Below the pieces are notes generated by a model, which was given only the letters and a program-made list of their open reading frames with translations, was not told the origin of the DNA and did no database searches. This document shows positions 7,069 through 10,072 of a DNA stretch of 10,072 bases, in pieces. The stretch is from assembly GCA_964503475.1 (NCBI GenBank), contig CAZCZU010000063.1:1-10072 (forward strand), written 5' to 3'. The translations under genes and the position numbers were made by a program. Each line of letters opens with the position of its first letter. Within the stretch, counting starts at the first letter, position 1. This stretch comes from CAZCZU01 sp964503475 (GTDB lineage: Bacteria > Pseudomonadota > Zetaproteobacteria > Mariprofundales > Mariprofundaceae).

Positions 7069-7787
7069 TGAAAACGGAACGCCTCGACAAACTACTCTCG
7101 CGCCTCGGCTACGGCTCGCGCAAGGATGTGCGCTACTGGCTCAAGGAGGGGTGGGTCACCGTGGATGGTGAAGCGGCCAGTTCCCCGGCCCAGAAAGTCA
7201 CGGCCGACAGCGTGCAGCTGGAGGGCGAGCCGCTCGACCACCCGCATGGCCTGACCATCATCTACCACAAACCGCTGGGGGCGGTCTGTTCGCACAAGGA
7301 GACGGGGCAGCTTATCTACGAGGATTTCCCGGCTCGCTGGGCCGGTCGCAATCCGCCCCTCTCCAGTGTCGGCCGCCTGGATAAGGAGACCTCGGGCCTT
7401 TTGATCCTCACCGACGACGGCCAGCTCAACCACAAGCTGACCAGCCCCAAACACAGGGTACCGAAGAGCTACCGGGCTCTGCTGGCCCGGCCGCTGGAGG
7501 GCAATGAGGCAGAGGTCTTCGCTGCCGGAACGCTGATGCTGGAGGGCGATGACACCCCCTGCCTGCCGGCCGGGCTGGAGGTACTGGGCGAGCGCGAAGC
7601 GCTGCTGACCCTGCACGAGGGGCGCTACCACCAGGTGCGGCGCATGTTTGCTGCCGTCGGCAACCATGTGGAGACGCTGACCCGCATCTCCATCGGTGGG
7701 CTGACGCTTGAGGCGACCGGACTAGCCGCCGGAGAGCACAGTGTCATCGAACCGGACGAGCTTCTGCAACTGATCGGCCACGCCTGA
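7065..7787 (+). CDS. rsuA: RsuA-family 16S rRNA pseudouridine synthase
   Basis: The 240-residue protein has an N-terminal S4 RNA-binding domain (about 5-55, RLDKLLSRLGYGSRKDVRYW) and a pseudouridine synthase domain with catalytic Asp106 in SVGRLDKETSGLL. The C-terminal stretch EGRYHQVRRMFAAVGNHVETL and the RISIGGLTL strand are characteristic of RsuA rather than RluB, RluE or RluF. E. coli RsuA (231 aa) makes pseudouridine 516 in 16S rRNA. AAGGA at 7055-7059 serves tandem ATGs at 7065 and 7068; spacing (8 nt) slightly favours 7068, which would shorten the protein by one residue. The first ATG overlaps the rsmC stop, so the two genes are probably translationally coupled. It is the last gene of the run and nearly abuts the convergent kinase gene. 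Confidence 0.88.
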   Translation: MMKTERLDKLLSRLGYGSRKDVRYWLKEGWVTVDGEAASSPAQKVTADSVQLEGEPLDHPHGLTIIYHKPLGAVCSHKETGQLIYEDFPARWAGRNPPLSSVGRLDKETSGLLILTDDGQLNHKLTSPKHRVPKSYRALLARPLEGNEAEVFAAGTLMLEGDDTPCLPAGLEVLGEREALLTLHEGRYHQVRRMFAAVGNHVETLTRISIGGLTLEATGLAAGEHSVIEPDELLQLIGHA

Positions 7788-7790
7788 CGC

Positions 7791-8762
7791 TTATTGCGAC
7801 CTCAACGGCAGCGACACCCGGAAACAGGCCCCGCCGAGCGGTGAATCGGTGACCTCGACCATCCCCTTGTGCATCTCGGCGCAGGCGCGCACCGATAGCA
7901 GCCCCAGGCCATGCCCCTCCCTGTGGGTGGTATAGAAGGTATCGAATACCCGTTCCCGCTCATCCGCCGCAATGCCGGGGCCATTGTCGTGCACTTCGAG
8001 CACGGCGTAATTATCATGCACATGAAGCTGCAGCTCGATCTGGCCGTGGTCGCCTGCTGCCCGCCCGGCATTCAGCATCAGGTTCAGCAACATCTGCCCC
8101 ACCATCTGGCGCGAAACTTGCGCCACCACCGCACGCTCGCATATGCAACGCAGCTCGCAATTGCGCAGATACTTATGGCTGCGGGCAAAATCGATATTCT
8201 CCTGCAGCAGCGCCCGCAAATCGGTCGACTGCATCTCGTCATCGACACTGTCCCGCCCCACTTCCATCAGCCTTCGGGTTAAATCGGTCAGGCGCTGGTT
8301 GGCATCCGAAAGCGTTCGGCTCAACTCCTGCCCCTCACCTTCGCCACTGCCCTGCGACAGTTTGAAAGCCGCCAGCTCGACAACGCTGAGAATATTATTG
8401 ATATCGTGCGCTACCGATGCGGCAAAGAGCCCGGCCATGGCCCGGCGCTCGGCATGCACCATCGCCTTCTGCTGCGCCATCACCTGCCGTGTATTCGTAG
8501 CGATGCGCTGCAACAAAAAGAATGAGAACAGAAAAAAGAGCAATGTAGTGATGCCGATGAAGAGAAGTCCCTTTTCAAGCTCCAGCTGCTTCAGGGTCAG
8601 CACATCGCCGGCCGAATTCGCCGCCACCTCGCCGGAGATCCAGATATAGACAGAACAGAAAACCAGATAGACCAGGGCAATGGTGATCGCGACACGCAAC
8701 GGATGCAGGACGGGCGGCGTACTGCTCTCCATATAGAAGTGTCGGAATGTCTCGGGAAGCAT
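7791..8762 (-). CDS. Membrane-bound sensor histidine kinase (orphan)
   Basis: The 323-residue kinase has two membrane helices (about 22-42 and 66-84) around an extracytoplasmic loop of only about 23 residues. There follow a short linker, a HisKA helix with phospho-accepting His119 (SVAHDINNILS), and a HATPase_c domain with N-box Asn227/Asn231 (LLNLMLNAGRA), G1 (DNGPG, 259-263), F-box (VFDTFYTTH) and G2 (GHGLGL, 283-288). The H-box has HDINN rather than HExxNP, resembling NtrB-like and hybrid kinases. No HAMP or PAS domain and no neighbouring response regulator are visible, so signal and partner are unknown. The ATG at 8762 is chosen because GAGGAG (8774-8779 opposite strand) precedes it, with somewhat long 11-nt spacing. 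A GTG at 8795 would add 11 residues but begins almost at the predicted transcription start. Its stop is 3 bp from that of rsuA. Confidence 0.9.
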   Translation of the reverse strand: MLPETFRHFYMESSTPPVLHPLRVAITIALVYLVFCSVYIWISGEVAANSAGDVLTLKQLELEKGLLFIGITTLLFFLFSFFLLQRIATNTRQVMAQQKAMVHAERRAMAGLFAASVAHDINNILSVVELAAFKLSQGSGEGEGQELSRTLSDANQRLTDLTRRLMEVGRDSVDDEMQSTDLRALLQENIDFARSHKYLRNCELRCICERAVVAQVSRQMVGQMLLNLMLNAGRAAGDHGQIELQLHVHDNYAVLEVHDNGPGIAADERERVFDTFYTTHREGHGLGLLSVRACAEMHKGMVEVTDSPLGGACFRVSLPLRSQ

Positions 8763-8800
8763 CGAGTCAGCATCTCCTCGCCGAAACAGCGGCACCTTTT

Positions 8801-8830
8801 ACTATAGACTTCGTCTCTTCTGCGCCCCAA
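8801..8830 (-). promoter_or_regulatory. Candidate promoter of the histidine kinase gene
   Basis: On the minus strand TATAGT (8801-8806) matches five of six -10 positions. The only -35-like element at suitable distance is TTGGGG (8825-8830, 18-bp spacer), which is poor. The predicted start near 8794 falls at the upstream GTG, which supports the ATG at 8762 as the true start codon. Confidence 0.35.
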
Positions 8831-8869
8831 ATGCCCGTCTTAGGCATACGGCCTGGTATAACCCCTTAT

Positions 8870-8907
8870 CAACAAAAGAAACGGCGCTCTCCACCAGGAA
8901 AGCGCCG
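8870..8907 (-). terminator. Rho-independent terminator of the lipoprotein gene
   Basis: Read on the minus strand, an 11-bp stem (one G-U pair) with a 4-nt TGGT loop occupies 8882-8907. It is followed by a T-rich tract (GTTTCTTTTGTT). It lies about 40 bp after the lipoprotein stop, in the right orientation, and upstream of the kinase promoter. Confidence 0.85.
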
Positions 8908-8918
8908 CCTCCGCAAGG

Positions 8919-8934
8919 CCGGCCGGATGGCCGG
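8919..8934. repeat. Short GC-rich inverted repeat after the lipoprotein gene
   Basis: CCGGCC (8919-8924) pairs with GGCCGG (8929-8934) across a GGAT loop, between the lipoprotein stop codon and its T-tailed terminator. It could add 3'-end stability to the mRNA. No T-run follows directly, so I do not call it a second terminator. Confidence 0.35.
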
Positions 8935-8945
8935 AGCTGTATCGC

Positions 8946-9482
8946 CTACAGGCTCTCGATCCGCTCCACGATCGTATTGGCTAACGCATCGACAAACTCG
9001 TTTTCGTACTTCTTGTCGCGCAAAGCTCCAGCCATGACCTTGAGGTTCATCGCCATGCCACCCCTGTAGCTCAGGTCGCTCTCTTCGGCGGTGGTGATCA
9101 CCCGGTCATGATCCGTCACGGTAACCTTGTAGGCAAAAGTCGGATAGGCCAGCGCATCGGACGGAAACGGCGTTGCATCACCGACAAAATGGCGCTGATA
9201 GGTCACCGAGATTTTCAGCCCGTTCATAGCCGCATCCTCGGAGAGCAGCCCCTTCTCTTTCAGCAAGGCAGTGACTCGGTCATTGAGCATCGCCTTCAGT
9301 TCATCCGGCGTATGGTAGGCGATACCGGGTTTAATCCGCTGTTCAAATTTGAAATCGACACTGCTGAAGCGAAACTGCTTCGTCGTTTCGGCCTTGGAAA
9401 CCTGGGTCGGTCCGGATGATGCGCATCCGAACATGGTTAACGTAAGCAGCAGCGCCGCCATTCTGATGATTGTCTTGTACAT
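8946..9482 (-). CDS. Small uncharacterised lipoprotein
   Basis: The 178-residue protein begins with a typical lipoprotein signal: a basic MYKTIIR, a hydrophobic core, and LTMFGCASS with lipidation Cys20. Phe and Met at -2 and -3 are less usual than Ala/Ser and Leu. The mature part (about 159 residues) is an alternating strand/helix sequence with no further membrane helix and no catalytic motif I recognise. Its pattern (PGIAYHTPDELKAMLNDRVTALLKEKGL, 53-80, then KISVTYQRHF and FAYKVTVTDHDRVI) loosely recalls envelope lipoproteins of the DUF4410 kind, but this is only an impression. The ATG at 9482 follows AAGGAAGGG and puts the lipobox at the right distance. The frame stays open to 9590, but an extension would bury the signal peptide. 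It is monocistronic with its own terminator. The mature protein is probably anchored to the inner face of the outer membrane. Confidence 0.75.
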   Translation of the reverse strand: MYKTIIRMAALLLTLTMFGCASSGPTQVSKAETTKQFRFSSVDFKFEQRIKPGIAYHTPDELKAMLNDRVTALLKEKGLLSEDAAMNGLKISVTYQRHFVGDATPFPSDALAYPTFAYKVTVTDHDRVITTAEESDLSYRGGMAMNLKVMAGALRDKKYENEFVDALANTIVERIESL

Positions 9483-9541
9483 ATCCCTTCCTTTCATCAA
9501 GTCAATGAAGTAGCCCGACATTTGACTTTGAAATTCAGGAG

Positions 9542-9555
9542 GCAGGCCGCCCTGC
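9542..9555. repeat. Inverted repeat GCAGG-CCGC-CCTGC
   Basis: A perfect 5-bp inverted repeat with a 4-nt loop lies 60 bp upstream of the lipoprotein gene and directly left of the CTAACGG-type motif at 9553-9566 (GTTAG at 9562-9566). It may be an operator, or an inner arm of a recombination site. Confidence 0.3.
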
Positions 9556-9566
9556 ATTCCCGTTAG
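9553..9566 (-). repeat. Left copy of imperfect inverted motif CTAACGGnAnnGCA
   Basis: On the minus strand this reads CTAACGGGAATGCA. It matches the plus-strand sequence at the right window edge (10059-10072) at 11 of 14 positions. On the plus strand it ends in GTTAG(CT), which resembles the 3' core of an integron attC site. A possible partner core (TTAACG at 9437-9442) lies about 130 bp to the left, within the lipoprotein signal-peptide codons, but fits poorly. Confidence 0.35.
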
Positions 9567-9572
9567 CTTATT

Positions 9573-9731
9573 ATGGGTATGTCCATTCACTCTGAAATGT
9601 GGGCGCTATCACGCGATAATGACATCCGACTGGAGAAATACGAACCTCTCTGGAAAGACCTTACCTGGCCGACTTGTCAAAAAGAGAAAGAAAGGAAACG
9701 CTACTCTTTTCCGGCGAATAGTTTCGCCTAA
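9573..9731 (+). CDS. Unassigned 52-codon open frame
   Basis: An ATG-initiated frame (second in-frame ATG at 9579) runs to a TAA at 9729-9731. It encodes 52 polar residues, including MWALSRDNDIRLEKYEPLWK and a basic KEKERKR stretch. No ribosome-binding site is visible and I recognise no family. It begins 6 bp after a GTTAG core-like motif, the position where a gene-cassette ORF would start. It is antisense to nothing known and fills most of the gap between the lipoprotein gene and the transposase remnant. The remaining intergenic sequence (9483-9572 and 9732-9759) shows only the small palindromes listed. Chance opening is quite possible. Confidence 0.22.
   Translation: MGMSIHSEMWALSRDNDIRLEKYEPLWKDLTWPTCQKEKERKRYSFPANSFA
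9713..9728. repeat. Perfect palindrome GGCGAA-TAGT-TTCGCC
   Basis: A 6-bp perfect stem with a 4-nt loop lies just 3' of the broken transposase gene and at the end of the 52-codon frame. It is compatible with a REP-like element, which such transposases act on, or with a weak plus-strand terminator (AATTGTTG follows). Only one copy is present in the window. Confidence 0.35.
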
Positions 9732-9759
9732 TTGTTGTATCCGTTAAACCGGGGAAGAT

Positions 9760-9999
9760 TCAATCTGCAAAAGTCCGGCGAAGACCATCTTCATCCGAAG
9801 GAACAATGATCATATGAACATGATTGGGCATCAGGCAGTAGCACCATATCTCCGCCTCGGCCTTTCTCGCGGCCGCTCCAAGCAATGAGATATAAAGCTC
9901 ATAATCGCCATCTTCAAAAAACGTCTGGCCACGACGGTTGCCACGCTGAGTCACGTGATGTGGATAGCCAGGGATAACTACTCGAGGTAAACGAGCCAT
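9760..9999 (-). pseudogene. Truncated REP-associated (Y1/HUH, IS200-like) transposase
   Basis: The 79 residues match the N-terminal part of the REP-associated tyrosine transposase family (TnpA_REP/RAYT, Y1_Tnp fold). The start MARLPRVVIPGYPHHVTQRG is the family hallmark, and CYCLMPNHVHMIIVP carries the metal-binding HUH pair His60/His62. The frame stops at TGA right after GLRRTFAD, where family members continue into the helix carrying the nucleophilic tyrosine and then a C-terminal region of 70 or more residues. Sequence after the stop (about 32 further codons in frame to the next stop) does not resume the family pattern, so this looks like a 3' deletion or replacement rather than one point mutation. 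It should be catalytically dead. No clear ribosome-binding site precedes it, and its base composition is less GC-rich than the genes to the left. Confidence 0.85.
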
Positions 10000-10014
10000 G
10001 TCCTAAAAAGCATA

Positions 10015-10037
10015 ATTAGTGTATTTAGTAAACTAAT
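10015..10037. repeat. AT-rich inverted repeat upstream of the transposase remnant
   Basis: ATTAGT (10015-10020) is inverted as ACTAAT (10032-10037). A nested TTAGT-AA-ACTAA lies at 10025-10036. It sits 16-38 bp before the transposase start codon, where an operator or transposon-end element could be. Confidence 0.35.
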
Positions 10038-10058
10038 GGGATGGTCCGCCCCGCACCT

Positions 10059-10072
10059 CTAACGGCATCGCA
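10059..10072 (+). repeat. Right copy of imperfect inverted motif CTAACGGnAnnGCA
   Basis: CTAACGGCATCGCA runs to the window edge and is the inverted counterpart of the motif at 9553-9566 (11 of 14). In orientation it resembles the 5' outer core (CTAAC) of an attC site whose remainder would lie beyond the window. Confidence 0.35.

Noticed and set aside
8763..8795. GTG at 8795 as the start of the histidine kinase
   Set aside because: It has no ribosome-binding site and lies at the predicted transcription start; GAGGAG precedes the ATG at 8762. It is kept as a possible alternative only.
9420..9568. A complete attC site left of the 52-codon frame
   Set aside because: Only a weak TTAACG core about 130 bp left of GTTAG could pair, its outer bases do not fit RYYYAAC, and it lies in the lipoprotein signal-peptide codons. 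Only the core-like end is reported.
9483..9590. N-terminal extension of the lipoprotein (GTG at 9590)
   Set aside because: It would place the signal peptide and lipobox 36 residues inside the protein. The ATG at 9482 is directly preceded by a purine-rich ribosome-binding site.
1..10072. CRISPR arrays, tRNA or rRNA genes, phage genes, defence or toxin-antitoxin modules
   Set aside because: No regularly spaced repeats, no cloverleaf or rRNA-like sequence, and no matching protein motifs were seen on either strand.

Overview
The window looks like chromosomal DNA of a moderately GC-rich Gram-negative bacterium in the Pseudomonadota. The support is DksA, a CHASE2-type class III cyclase, Bcp peroxiredoxin, fused CoaBC next to Dut, RsmC-like and RsuA-like 16S rRNA modification enzymes, and a lipoprotein signal. 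The gene content would fit a gamma- or zetaproteobacterium, but I cannot fix the class without a search.

Positions 1-2860 (+ strand): possibly the tail of a membrane-protein gene, then dksA with a strong rho-independent terminator, then a 750-residue CHASE2/adenylate cyclase receptor. Positions 2873-3802 (- strand): ispH, convergent with the cyclase; a short palindrome sits on the junction. ispH and bcp diverge from a 132-bp region with overlapping promoter-like sequences.

Positions 3935-7787 (+ strand): a tight five-gene run, bcp-coaBC-dut-rsmC-rsuA. Its gaps are 7 bp, an 11-bp overlap, 3 bp and a 4-bp overlap, which suggests one transcript. It joins peroxide detoxification, coenzyme A synthesis, dUTP clearance and two 16S rRNA modification enzymes. 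Positions 7791-8762 (- strand): an orphan sensor histidine kinase whose stop codon lies 3 bp from that of rsuA.

Positions 8870-9482 (- strand): a small unrecognised lipoprotein gene with a clear terminator. Positions 9483-10072 are visibly less GC-rich and accessory-like. They hold a 52-codon open frame, several small palindromes and a truncated REP-associated (Y1/HUH) transposase that has lost its catalytic-tyrosine region. This segment is bracketed by imperfect inverted copies (11 of 14 matches) of CTAACGGnAnnGCA, which resemble the outer ends of integron attC sites. No complete attC or integrase is visible.

Most of the window is ordinary housekeeping sequence. I see no defence system, CRISPR array, tRNA or rRNA. 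The right-hand 500 bp is the part most worth a second look.
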